From contig UYJD01000001.1 in assembly GCA_900618795.1 (NCBI GenBank), forward strand, positions 2,560,823 through 2,624,822: a stretch of 64,000 nucleotides of DNA, given 5' to 3'. The notes beneath the pieces are model-generated. The model made no database searches. It was not told the DNA's origin and saw only the letters and a program-made list of their open reading frames with translations. Within the stretch, counting starts at the first letter, position 1. Every line of letters begins with the position of its first letter. The translations under genes were made by a program, and so were the position numbers. Source of the DNA: Cyanodermella asteris (lineage: Eukaryota; Ascomycota; Lecanoromycetes; Ostropales; Stictidaceae). Of the stretch, positions 43,764-53,946 are shown in pieces.

Positions 43764-45488
43764 TCAGGCCAGCTCCCACTTTTGGTGCGTCTCCTTTCCT
43801 TCGTCGACTCGCCACTTCACATCTATATCGAGTTGCCTGTCGTTCTCTTCTCGGCGCTCATAGCCGACACTTCCCTCGATTCTTGACCCTTTGCCGACGA
43901 GATCTTTGCCTCCAGCTTGGCTCTTCAGTCGGTTGAACAGCAGCACAGCCTGCATCCAATGCGTCGTGTTCTTCGCCGTTGTGTCTTTTCCGGGGCCAGT
44001 CGTGAAGGCTACGCCCTTGTTCCAATCTCTTGCTTGCACTCCTTTCTCCATCTTCTCGTCAGGACTTCGGGCAAAGAACATGTCAAACCAGACAGCAAAC
44101 CCGTCAATATTCTCCACATCCTTCTCCACGCGGGTCTGGAACGTATGGCTGCTGAAGATCGTATCCTGCACCGAGCAGGTGTGAAGCGGCAGCTCCAAGA
44201 ACGCCGAAGGAGCTCCAACAACGTCCGCTTCAACGAGATTACGAAGCAGGACCTCGTCATATATGCCTTCGAGCATCGCCTGCATCTTGAACCCGTACAC
44301 GTCGTCCCAGAAGTTGATCCTGTCTGTGACAATATCCGGCACGGAAACTGGTGCCATGAAGATTGTGGCATGGCTGGGCACCATCAATCCACCCTGGACC
44401 AGGTACTTGTCCCTGGCATAGATGACCGAATCCAACATGCTCTCATAGAGCAAGGCATAGCCCATCCATTCGCTGACGATGATGTCGACACGCTCGACCG
44501 GCAGTGTAACGTCTTCTACCTTCCCATGCAAGCAGATTACAACCTCTTGCAGCTGATTTTCGAAGACATTGGCACGCGCCTTGTTGATGATGTCCGAGTT
44601 GTCTACTGCTAGCACCTTCTTCGCGCCAGCCTTTGCGCACATCATCGAAAGAATACCTGTGCCACACCCGACGTCTAAGACTGTCTTGCCAGCAAAGAGG
44701 TCTTTGTGGTCATATATGAAGTCTCGGTAAGCGTCCGTCCGTACCGTGTCCTTCAGCATGATGTCGTGGATATCATTGTATGCGTACGACTTGAAATATG
44801 CAGTGTCGTTCTCGCGCTTCTCAGCGAGTGCCTTCTCCTTGCGGTTGGCTTGAGTCGTCGACGGCTCCGGCTCGCTATCGGCTTCGGCCAGGGTTCTTTG
44901 AGAGAGCAGGCGGAGCTCCGCAATCATTTCCTGGGCGCGGGAAAGCTCCTGCTCTAGGTTTGCAATCTTCGAGTCGGACGCCTCCACTTGTCCAGAGCTA
45001 GTAGCCGCATTCTCGTCTTCCTCATCGAGATCTCCAAGGCTGAATAGCACCGCATCGTCTTCGAGGACCGGCTGTAAATACTTATCGTCGGCGAAGTCAT
45101 CTGCTTTGAAGACTGTAGGCAACGTCTTGCCTGCTTTGACCTCGGAACGGACAAAGTTGACCAACTTGATGGTGCCAAGAAAGTCGAGCCCTGTGCGAAT
45201 GTCAGATTTTAGGATCGTGCCGATTATTGATCGACCTCGCTTACCATGCGCTTTTTTGACCTCGCGCAGGTCAAAGTTATGCTTCTTCAGATCGTAAGCC
45301 GTCAGTGCCGAGAGGGACGGCAGCGTCGTCTCATCGAATAGGCTTTGGAAAGCTACGACTTCCTCCTCATCAGGTTCGGCATCTTCCCAACCCTCGTCAT
45401 CCTTCGCATCGATGTTGAGAGGGTCGAAGCTATCACTTGCGCTGTCGCTGAGGTCGTCATCGCGATTGTCGCTGCTGCGGTGGCTCAT
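43764..45488 (-). CDS. Protein arginine N-methyltransferase, PRMT3 type
   Basis: An intronless 574-residue frame. A class I SAM methyltransferase core starts near residue 235 (YFKSYAYNDIHDIMLKDTVRT), with motif I VLDVGCGTGILSM (about 268), the double-E loop SEWMGYALLYESM (about 338), and the beta-barrel with THW near the end (NTTHWMQAVL). It makes asymmetric dimethylarginine, typically on ribosomal protein uS5 in the cytosol. The N-terminus has the PRMT3 layout (WEDAEPDEEEV, then a zinc-finger-like segment, then KKHNFDL), but the zinc ligands are gone: the CLFC and HC pairs read QSLFDE and AYD. A coiled coil (IANLEQELSRAQEMIAELR) bridges the halves. This supports PRMT3 over PRMT1. Confidence 0.92.
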   Translation of the reverse strand: MSHRSSDNRDDDLSDSASDSFDPLNIDAKDDEGWEDAEPDEEEVVAFQSLFDETTLPSLSALTAYDLKKHNFDLREVKKAHGKRGRSIIGTILKSDIRTGLDFLGTIKLVNFVRSEVKAGKTLPTVFKADDFADDKYLQPVLEDDAVLFSLGDLDEEDENAATSSGQVEASDSKIANLEQELSRAQEMIAELRLLSQRTLAEADSEPEPSTTQANRKEKALAEKRENDTAYFKSYAYNDIHDIMLKDTVRTDAYRDFIYDHKDLFAGKTVLDVGCGTGILSMMCAKAGAKKVLAVDNSDIINKARANVFENQLQEVVICLHGKVEDVTLPVERVDIIVSEWMGYALLYESMLDSVIYARDKYLVQGGLMVPSHATIFMAPVSVPDIVTDRINFWDDVYGFKMQAMLEGIYDEVLLRNLVEADVVGAPSAFLELPLHTCSVQDTIFSSHTFQTRVEKDVENIDGFAVWFDMFFARSPDEKMEKGVQARDWNKGVAFTTGPGKDTTAKNTTHWMQAVLLFNRLKSQAGGKDLVGKGSRIEGSVGYERREENDRQLDIDVKWRVDEGKETHQKWELA

Positions 45489-46055
45489 TTTGTGTTATGT
45501 ACTGAGCCAAGACCCTCGCCTCACGGTCAAAAGCTGAACGGTAAAAGTGAAAAGAAAAAAAACAGTTTCAATCTTTGGTTCTGTCGCGACTGCAATGAGT
45601 CGGCACAACAAGGTCCAGTAGTTCTGCCTTTGTAGTGATTACAGGATACGGGTTTTCACCACACAACAGGGTTGGATCGTGTCTCACAATTTGCGTCAAA
45701 CCAAGTCCGCGTGGTGAGGTTTCAGCCCAGTAAAATCTGAGGCTCTGGTTTGAGATTGAATGTTCCTGGCGGGGCTCACAGGGATGTCGCTCCGACGGGC
45801 CTCCACTTCAGTGCACTACCCGTGGACAGTCAAGCGACCCCATCCAGTGTCGATGAGCGTGCCCAATTAACCCATACTTCACTGCCCAAAGTAATTCCTA
45901 TCGACGCGAGGTGGGTCTCTCGTCATGACACTCATCTCTTCACCTTCAGCTCTGTCCCTATAGTAATGGGGAATCAGGGACATCCTGAGATTCACCCCAC
46001 TTATCTTCCGCCTCAGTCTCGAGTCTCCGCTGCCGAGCTGGCCTAGGTCGCCGAA
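45489..46055. promoter_or_regulatory. Bidirectional promoter between PRMT3-like and MO25 genes
   Basis: A 567-bp interval separating two divergent start codons, with no gene of its own. It contains an A-rich run next to the methyltransferase start (AAAAGAAAAAAAACAG near 45549) and CT-rich sequence toward the MO25 start. No TATA box is obvious. Confidence 0.5.
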
Positions 46056-47332
46056 ATGTCTCTGCTCTTCAGCAAAAGCGGCCCTACCATTCGATCCGAC
46101 GATGTACAGAATGCTTGTGAACACATGCGTGCTTGGAGGGAGAAGGGACTGGACGACAAGGTGAGGCGGCTGCTTGCTATGGGACTCGACAACGAACGTG
46201 GCTGACTTCGGTGGTAGGACACTAAGAAGGTTTCCGAGATCATTGCACGGATGAAGGTGGTGCTGCAAGGGACAACAGGTGGGTTGGAGTGCCAGAGACA
46301 CATTCGAAGCAATAAGCCCTGACGTACCCGACAAACAGAACGGGATAGCGACCCAGCCCAAATTGACGAACTCGTCAACAGCATAATTCAACATGACCTC
46401 CTCCACGACCTCGCCTCCACAATCCACCTTTTCCCCTTCGAAGCGCGCAAAGACGCTCAAATCATCTTCACCTGCACCATTCGATGGAAGAAGACTCAAG
46501 ACCCCGACCGCCTGCCCGCTGCCGTCGAGCACATTCTGGTGGAGCGCCCGGAAGTCATTGGTGCACTATGCCGCTGCTACGACCACAAAGCCTCCATTGT
46601 GCAGTGCGGAAACATGCTTCGGGAAGCTCTCAAACAAGAAGACATCACAATCCTCATCCTTTACGACGAGCCGCCCGCTCGCTTCGATATCAACGCCATC
46701 CAAGATCAGCAGCCCTCGAACGGCAGAGGCTTGTTCTGGCAATTCTTCGGCTGGATCGAAGCGCCGAGTTTCGAAATCAGCGCGGATGCCTTCACGACCT
46801 TTCGGGAGATTTTGACGAAGCACAAACAGCTGGTGGTTCACTGGTTAAGCATCAATTTCGACATGTTCTTCGAGCGGTATGCAGAGACGCTGATGAAGAG
46901 CCAGAGCTACGTGACCAAGAGACAGAGCATCAAGTTGCTAGGAGAAATACTTCTGGAGCGCACAAATTACCCGGTCATGACCAGATACGTCGACAACCCG
47001 GATTATCTCAAGACGTGCATGAACTTGCTGAGGGATGACCGAAAAATGGTCCAATATGAAGGGTTCCACGTTTTCAAGGTGAGGCCTCAGCGCGCACTCC
47101 GACGAGATGACTGACATTGGCTAACGATGTGCGCCAGGTCTTCGTTGCCAATCCTAACAAGGCTGTTGCCGTGCAGAGGATTCTGATCAACAACAGAGAG
47201 AAGCTGCTGAAGTTCTTACCGAATTTTCTGGCCGAGAGAACGGAGGACCAGCAGTTCAAGGACGAGAAGCTGTTTCTGATAAGGCAGATAGAAGCATTAC
47301 CACAGCAACCAGTCGAGCCTCCGCCGAGGTAG
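46056..47332 (+). CDS. HYM1: MO25/Hym1 scaffold protein
   Basis: Four exons (46056-46160, 46218-46278, 46339-47078, 47138-47332) joined over introns of 57, 60 and 59 bp give 366 residues. The start is MSLLFSKSGPTIRSDD. The MO25 helical-repeat fold is recognisable throughout: [101 protein letters not shown] (each a family landmark, position given only). MO25 binds and activates STE20/GCK-type kinases. In yeasts Hym1 belongs to the RAM network with Kic1 and Cbk1, which controls polarity, cell separation and the Ace2 factor. Length and sequence are typical. Divergent from the PRMT3-like gene. Confidence 0.95.
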
Positions 47333-48058
47333 TCACCAGTGACCCGGCGATATTGCCAGGACCGAACTTTGCCTCTCAGCGGGGCGAGACTTTGGTATAT
47401 GACGCGACGGAGTCGGCAGAATTGTGTTCTGAGCTCTATGCTGGTTTATGCGGAAGCACCGAGCACTGTGAAGGGATTCTGGAATACACATACATCGATT
47501 GGCGACGGCGTTGGGGCTCAAAACAGCAATGTCTAGCCAGTGGCGTCTTTTGGTTTCTTTGCCTTGGACAATCGACAAAAGCTCGAAACAAGCAATTTTA
47601 GCATATAGTATCGATTTCGGAGCGCAAATAAGCGCGAGCATTTCCAAAACCAGCTTACATGTGATAGAATGGAAGCTTTCGGTATTACCCTAGTTCAACG
47701 TGTATTCATTAAGGCGCGCGATCGCACTTTTAGTCACGAGCATGGCATAATAATACTTAGTGACTACAGGATGGAAGTGAGACGTCAGGCGCATTATGTC
47801 ATTAATGCTTCCGACCCTGATGCTTGTTCCTCCTGCATTTACCAGCATGTCTATCGAGACATAAAAGATGATGCCAAAACCTGCGCCTGCACCTTTCCAG
47901 CTATGCAGTCAGCGATGGAAACTTCAAATGCCATTCCCCACGCAACATTGCTCTGATGCCAAACTTTGCAGAAGAAGACACGCCCATTTTCACCCTAATG
48001 CTTCTGCCTCTTCGCATTCACTGCTTTCCAGGATTGTGGTCCGTCTTCGGTACAGTTT
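47333..48058. other. Convergent 3' region
   Basis: The interval between the MO25 and Tps2 stop codons. Short open frames only. AT-rich patches around 47600-47640 and 47740-47760 could include polyadenylation signals. Confidence 0.5.
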
Positions 48059-50932
48059 CTAAGCCGTATTCGTTCCATTCAACCTCGCCTCCACGGCTTC
48101 GAGAGCCACTGCATCGGTCGCACTTGGTCTACCGTTCAAGAACGCGACGGTCGCAATGACGTCGCTCGGTTCAAGGAGGTGCCAGTACGCCAACGTCTTT
48201 TTGCTGCTAGCCCCAACCGTACAGCTGAAGACCGTTTCGCGGGGCAGGCCACTGTTCATTAGGGAGCGGAACATGTCCTCGTCGGTCAAGTCGTCTCCGA
48301 GACACAACACAAAGTCCGGACCCGTCTGGTCGACGGAAGCGTTTGGGCTCGCGCCTTCTCGATAGCTTTCGACGAGGCGCTTTGCAATCTCGCCCTTGTT
48401 GACGAAGCGCGGACGGACCTCGAGATTGGCTTTGCCGTTCATGACCTCCACGTCCCATTGCTTGGCGACGGTCTGCTCGAGCACCTTTCGGCATTCTCTT
48501 GCTTGGAAGGCGCCGAACTCCGGGTCGGTGCGGCGGTAGTGCCAGGTAAGTGCAATTTTCTTGCGCTCGATAAAGGAGCCCTGCGTGCGGTCTGTGTAGT
48601 ATTGGAAGACTTTCAAGACCTCGGACTGCCAGGCCATATCGATCGTCTCCGTCAAATTCTCCCAGTTGTCGGATTGCGGATGACGAATGAAGCTGCCGTG
48701 CTCCGCAGATAGACCAAGTTCTGGGATGTGCCCCCACCATTCGGCCAGGAAGTTTTGGTCTCGACCGGATATGATCCAAACATTGTTCCTCGGGTCTTGT
48801 GCAAGCTTTTTGATGGTTCGAATCACTCGATCAGATGGTACTGCCGCCTGAGGGTCTTTGACGATCGGTGTTAGTGTGCCATCGTAGTCGAACATGAAGA
48901 GACGACGCTTTGCTGTTCGGTACTGCAGCAACAATTCGACTTTGTTGAGCAGGGGTGTGGCAATTGACTGGTTGAATGTGTTTAGATTTATCAGAAGGCT
49001 GTCTAGGTAAGATTGCGACCAGGCCTGAACGGTCTCGGTTGTGACGCAGTGATATAGTTTTTGGTGTTGGCTGGCCTTTTCCTTTGGTGATCTTACCAAG
49101 GCTTCATGAATCTCACTCGCGACGCCATCTAGATCCCACGGATTCACATGGTTGGCACCTTTAGACATTGTAAGTTTGGTTGCTGTTCCGGAGAACTCGG
49201 ACAATATGAGTGGGCCATGATTGTCCCTTTGTGCTATGACGAATTCCAAAGCAGTCGTGTTCATTCCGTCACGTACGCTAGTGACAAGACCAACGTCAGC
49301 AATTCGAAGCAGAGCAAAATATTCTTGTCGTGACAAGTGCTGAGGGAAATGGATGACTGGAGTGTAGTTGATGTTGCCGTATAGACCATTGATGTGAGCG
49401 ACCAAGCCGGAGACCTTCTTGTCAATCTTGTTTTCGATGTCTTCTTTGCCTTCCTCGATACTGATTGGGTTTGTGATCTGTATCAGCACAACCTTTCCCC
49501 TCCATTCAGGGCGCTGTCGGAGGAAGACCTCGTATGCCATGAGTTTCTGAGAGACACCACGGACCGTGTCTAGGCGGTCTCGGCCGACTATTATTTTCAT
49601 GTTGGAGTACTGCTCTCGGATGTTCTTTGCCATCTCATCAATCTCCTTCCCACTGAAAGCCTCACTTTCGACCATCTTTGTATCGATGCCGACTGGAAAG
49701 TAATCAACAGCAATGTGGGCACCATACGCATCGATACCCGAGCTAAGTGCATCAAACCCACACACACGGCTGGCACAAGAAGAGAAGTGTCTCGCATAGT
49801 TGAAGCTCTGGAAGCCCACCATATTCGCCCCTAAAGGACCAGTGATCAGTTGTTTCCGAGGAGGCAAGCACCTGAACAGCTCGCTCGTTGGAAAGGGGGT
49901 GTGAAGGAAGAAGCCGATGTAGATGTTGGGTATCCGTTGTCGAAGCAAGCTGGGCAGTAGCATGAGATGGTAGTCGTGGACCCAGACAATATCGCCGGGC
50001 TGGTAGACTTCAAGGATGCGATCGGCAAATTTCTGGTTCATGCGACAATAGTCAGCCCACCACTTGCGCTCACTTCGGCCATCGGTCGGCACGCTCATCT
50101 TGTAGTGAAACAGCGTGTACAGCTCGCTCTCGGCGAATCGGCGCCAACGATACTGGTCTGTCAGGACAATGGCATCTTTGCTCTCTTCAGCCTCGTCATA
50201 TAGCCATACAGGAACAGTGCGAACAGCTGGGTCATTCCACAGCTTGCTCTCGAGTTCTTGCCTGTTTCGCTTCGTGAGTCGCACTCCTTCTGTGGGTTGT
50301 TCGGCGCGTTCTCTAGGCACAGATTTGAGGGGCACCGGGGCAGATCCGGGATTCATAAACGTGGACTGCGCTCTTGCCAGATCAGGCCGACCAACGGAGC
50401 TCAGATCTGGTTGTTGGGATGATCTCGACTCGATCTCGCCCGTCCATGCGACCAAAGTGTGATGCCAGTTGGAGTCCGGACGGGAGAGATTTACAAAATG
50501 ATCAAAGAGTGCTGAAGTACCTCGCCGCTGGCTGAGATCCTGAAGCTGTTAGTGATTCTGCAGAGGCACGTGACCGAGCACAGGCTGACATACCCATTCT
50601 GACTGGCTGCCGAAGCCCAGTGCATATCTGATACAAATGCTAGCGCTGATGATACGGCCACTGAGCTGGAGGTTGGGAAGTCGGTCTCGCGGGAGCTGTG
50701 GCTCTGGCAAAGGCTTGGTGCTCGTCTGCTTTTGAGCGACGGCGATAGTAGCCTGCCGCAAGAGCGTGGTTTCCTTCATGATCTGGTTGTTGCTCGGGGT
50801 TGGTGACTCGGACGGGGTAAGGGGGAAATAGGAATGATCGGTGGTTTGAAAGTGATCGATATAGGGCGTAGGGGCACGGTTGCTTTCGTAGGTCTCGAGA
50901 TCAAATTTGGGCGTGGGCGTGTCGACGACCAT
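48059..50932 (-). CDS. TPS2: Trehalose-6-phosphate phosphatase with synthase-like domain (Tps2/OrlA)
   Basis: Exons 50932-50594 and 50539-48059, joined in phase 0 over a 54-bp intron (GTATGT donor, ACTAAC branch site), give 939 residues. The first exon encodes a disordered Pro/Thr tail, then LPNLQLSGRIISAS, the start of the fold. A GT20 glycosyltransferase-like domain covers about 125-640 (VWVHDYHLMLLP, GFFLHTPFP, GANMVGFQS, YFPVGID). A HAD phosphatase follows from about 655 (FDYDGTLTPI, IISGRD, LGDDLTDEDMF). Tps2 dephosphorylates trehalose 6-phosphate in the Tps1/Tps2 complex. The HAD motifs are complete. In this class the synthase-like part is usually non-catalytic. STRE-like AGGGG/CCCCT elements occur upstream. 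Confidence 0.95.
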
Positions 50933-52131
50933 GTTTGCAGCGCAAATAATCCAAGTCGTTGCACAAAGCCGGAGGTGGTGTGGCAGAGATTTCTGGCTGG
51001 CCGTTGGGCGACTCTTGGGTGACTAGCAGGAGCTACCGCGTGCAGAGGCTATTCGCTGTGATGCCGAACTGCAGCTGTAGCTCGCGACGCGGACCGGGTA
51101 GTCTGGCTGCTAGCCCTCGGAGTGTACGGAGGGGAGGAGTGTCTCGCTTCGTCCGACTGGCGACTCCAAGCGTGTCACGAAGCTGATGGTGATGTTGCTT
51201 TTGAGGAGCAGGATCAGCCTGCCAGACCCCGCCACACAGTGTCAGAGGCCGATGGGCAGCACGAGGAGGTCGAGAAGGCTGCAGGCGATGCAGCTCGGCT
51301 GGTTCGGCGGCTGTCAGAGAGAAGGTTAAATGAAAGGTAGACGGATGACAGGGTGCGGGTGGTGCCAACGAGGAAAAGATTGAGCCACTGCTGGGAGGTG
51401 GTCTAGTATCCAACACGGCTCCGCGATGCTGATTCGAGGGCGGATGCAATAATAGTTGTAGCAGCAGAAACGAGCATCGGCAATTTCATGGGCCACCGCA
51501 GGGCTACGACATGGCAGTCACGACTGCTGACAACCCCTGCGTTTTTCGCGCTTCCATCGTCCTGGAATTGTGGCCGAAGTGGGGACCGTGAAGTGGGTGA
51601 GCGGACATGGCGGACGACAGAGTGACACTGAGTTTTGCCCTTTTCACTCCACCAACGCGGCATCGACGTATACTGGCGAAGCTACGGGCATCCCTCGTAG
51701 TACCTTACTGACTGTCATTGTTACTTACGTCCATAGTCTACTCCACCAGCTGAATGTGACACGTCTGAAACAGGCCTGCGATGGGCCGGGGGCAAGTCTG
51801 CGCGTATGCATCTGCTTCTGCAAATGTCATCGACGACTCAACTCAGCTAAGTATTGGTTCCAGACCAGAGCATGCATCATCGTACTGCCGGTTTGTTACT
51901 TTGGCTTGAGTTTATGCTTCTTCCACGTGCGCACGGCGACTTTCCACGCTGTAGCTGCTCACCTTGCTTGGCGCGACTCTTCAACTTCACAGCTTCTCGT
52001 CTCCCCCCTCGCGCCGAATTCACTTCATCCCCAGCTTGCGACAGCAACGCCCGAGACGTTCGACATTCCGTTCTCCCGCTGACTCGCTCCTGGCCTTCGG
52101 CATCCGTTCTTCTTGCGTCCCTCAAAGGTGC
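50933..52131. promoter_or_regulatory. Bidirectional promoter region of TPS2 and the poly(A)-polymerase-like gene
   Basis: A 1.2-kb interval between divergent genes. Stress-response-element cores are visible: AGGGG at 51130-51134 and CCCCT at 51534-51538, on the TPS2 side. In fungi trehalose genes are often driven through STREs, so these are reasonable candidates, but such pentamers are also frequent by chance. The right part (51860-52130) is CT-rich leader. No gene is supported. Confidence 0.45.
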
Positions 52132-53946
52132 ATGAGCCTGTCGGTTTCAGCAACTCGCCGGCTGGCTTCGCCTGCTTCTGCAGCACATTTCGATCATGCC
52201 CCTCCTTTCCTTCGTCCACTTGTCCCTTTCCGCTCGCCAGTCTTTCGTATAAGACGCTCAGAATCATCCGCCGCGTCTGCACCGCCAGAACAGTCGGCAC
52301 AATCTGAGCCCGGCAATCGCCACCCCGAGCACGACAGCCACAGCGTCGAACCATCGCCTGAAAGTCCGACACCGTTTCGTCAAGCGGTTCAAAAAGCAAG
52401 ATGGCCGGAGCGCGTGAAGGCGGGGGATCTCCAGGGAACTCTTGAAGCACACAGAGCTGCGAATCGTGCGTCCGTCATCCGCAAGGTGCCGGCAGTTGGC
52501 GATAGACCCGAGAGTGCTGCACAAAAGCCGCCCGAGGCTCTGCCAGACACAAATGCCGACAACAAGAGCCAAGATGGCTCTGACCTCGATGCCCTGCTTG
52601 AAAGCGTAGGTGGGAAGCCTTTCGTCAGTGATCGCGATGCCAGAAAGATCTTGTCGGCCTTGCGCACAGAGCGGGCGTCTACAAAGTCCTCACCAAGCAC
52701 GGCGGCGGCAGCAGAAAGGATAAGCTTGCAGCTTCAAGCCGAATGGCGATTCCGGCCAGGATTTGAGCAGATCCAGGCTCGCACAACTGGTCCATGGATA
52801 TCTATAGCTTGGTATAACGTTACTGACGTCCGCGTCCGTATCGAACAAGAGCTGTTGGCGTTCACGTCCTACCTCCAGCCCAACGAACGCGAGCGTCAAT
52901 CGGCAGCAGATTCATACGAGTATATAGCTGGAAAAATTGGACTGCGCATGATGTCGCTGGAGATACACCCTCATGGGTCCCGCGCTACAGGACTGGCAGA
53001 AGCCACCTCGGATGTCGACATCTGTCTGGTGCATACACTATTCGATAGGCAGAAGGGGAGAGGTCCCAGTGCTAGTCACCCAGAAGCCAGGAAACTCGGG
53101 GTATTGGCTTTGAAACAACTTCGACACATCTTTTCTCACGATGAGCGAATCGAATTCAAAGCCTACGTTCCTGCTCTGGTGCCAGTCGCGATCCTGCATG
53201 ACAAGACGAGTGACCTCGAGGTCCAGGTCATTGCAAATGCTTCGACTCGGGCGACAGTGGAAGCAACAAAACACGCCATGCAGTCTCATCCTCAAATCGT
53301 TCCAATCTACATGGTTCTTCGCCAAGCCTTCCGGATGCGTGGCCTGTTCAACGTCCAAGCAGGCTATTTTGGTAGCTATCAGCTATTCATGATGATCACT
53401 GCAGCACTCAACCATGATCCTGCGCCATCGCGTGATCTTGCCACTGCCTTTGAAAATGTGCTCGGCTTTTGGGCAAACGCGGATCTTAGCTCGAATGGCT
53501 TTACTGTGCAGCCGCAGTTGATCTTCAACAAATGGGAGCAGGGTGCGGTGCAAAAGCTGCGGCAAGCATATCCGCACGACTACCATCTCGACGGCGTTTC
53601 CCATTTGATCGACGAAAGCAATCAGCGAAGGTCTGAAAAACTTGGCAGCACTCTGACCCGGCGTCTTTCGAGTCATTCAGAAAACTGGCACGAGGGAATG
53701 CTGGTGCTGCAAGATCCTGCCAATCCCACGAACGATCTTGGCAAGAAATGCTATCGTATCCAGGACGTCATGGAGGTCTGGCGAATTCTAAGGAGGAATT
53801 ATCTATCAAGCCTTCATGATTGGCGGAATTCAACCGAAGAACAGCGAAGGGATAGCGACAAGCTGCTTCTGGAGCCATTCATAATGGGAAATTACACGAA
53901 TTTCGATGCCAAACGTCAGCAGCTTGGTGGAGGATTACTTCGGTGA
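52132..53946 (+). CDS. Mitochondrial non-canonical poly(A)-polymerase-like nucleotidyltransferase
   Basis: A single-exon gene of 604 residues from the first ATG (52132). The N-terminus is a mitochondrial presequence (SLSVSATRRLASPASAA, many Arg and no acids to about residue 43). Residues about 280-300 hold the polymerase-beta motif HGSRATGLAEATSDVDICL with Asp294 and Asp296. The third carboxylate position, in SDLEVQVIANAS, is Gln365, where active family members have Asp (ECDIS). Then VPIYMVLRQAFRMRG and GGYGS-like FGSYQLFMMITAAL follow, with a PAP-associated C-terminal part. Relatives add A or U tails to RNA. The missing third metal ligand suggests a non-catalytic or altered enzyme. Target unknown. 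Confidence 0.8.
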   Translation: MSLSVSATRRLASPASAAHFDHAPPFLRPLVPFRSPVFRIRRSESSAASAPPEQSAQSEPGNRHPEHDSHSVEPSPESPTPFRQAVQKARWPERVKAGDLQGTLEAHRAANRASVIRKVPAVGDRPESAAQKPPEALPDTNADNKSQDGSDLDALLESVGGKPFVSDRDARKILSALRTERASTKSSPSTAAAAERISLQLQAEWRFRPGFEQIQARTTGPWISIAWYNVTDVRVRIEQELLAFTSYLQPNERERQSAADSYEYIAGKIGLRMMSLEIHPHGSRATGLAEATSDVDICLVHTLFDRQKGRGPSASHPEARKLGVLALKQLRHIFSHDERIEFKAYVPALVPVAILHDKTSDLEVQVIANASTRATVEATKHAMQSHPQIVPIYMVLRQAFRMRGLFNVQAGYFGSYQLFMMITAALNHDPAPSRDLATAFENVLGFWANADLSSNGFTVQPQLIFNKWEQGAVQKLRQAYPHDYHLDGVSHLIDESNQRRSEKLGSTLTRRLSSHSENWHEGMLVLQDPANPTNDLGKKCYRIQDVMEVWRILRRNYLSSLHDWRNSTEEQRRDSDKLLLEPFIMGNYTNFDAKRQQLGGGLLR

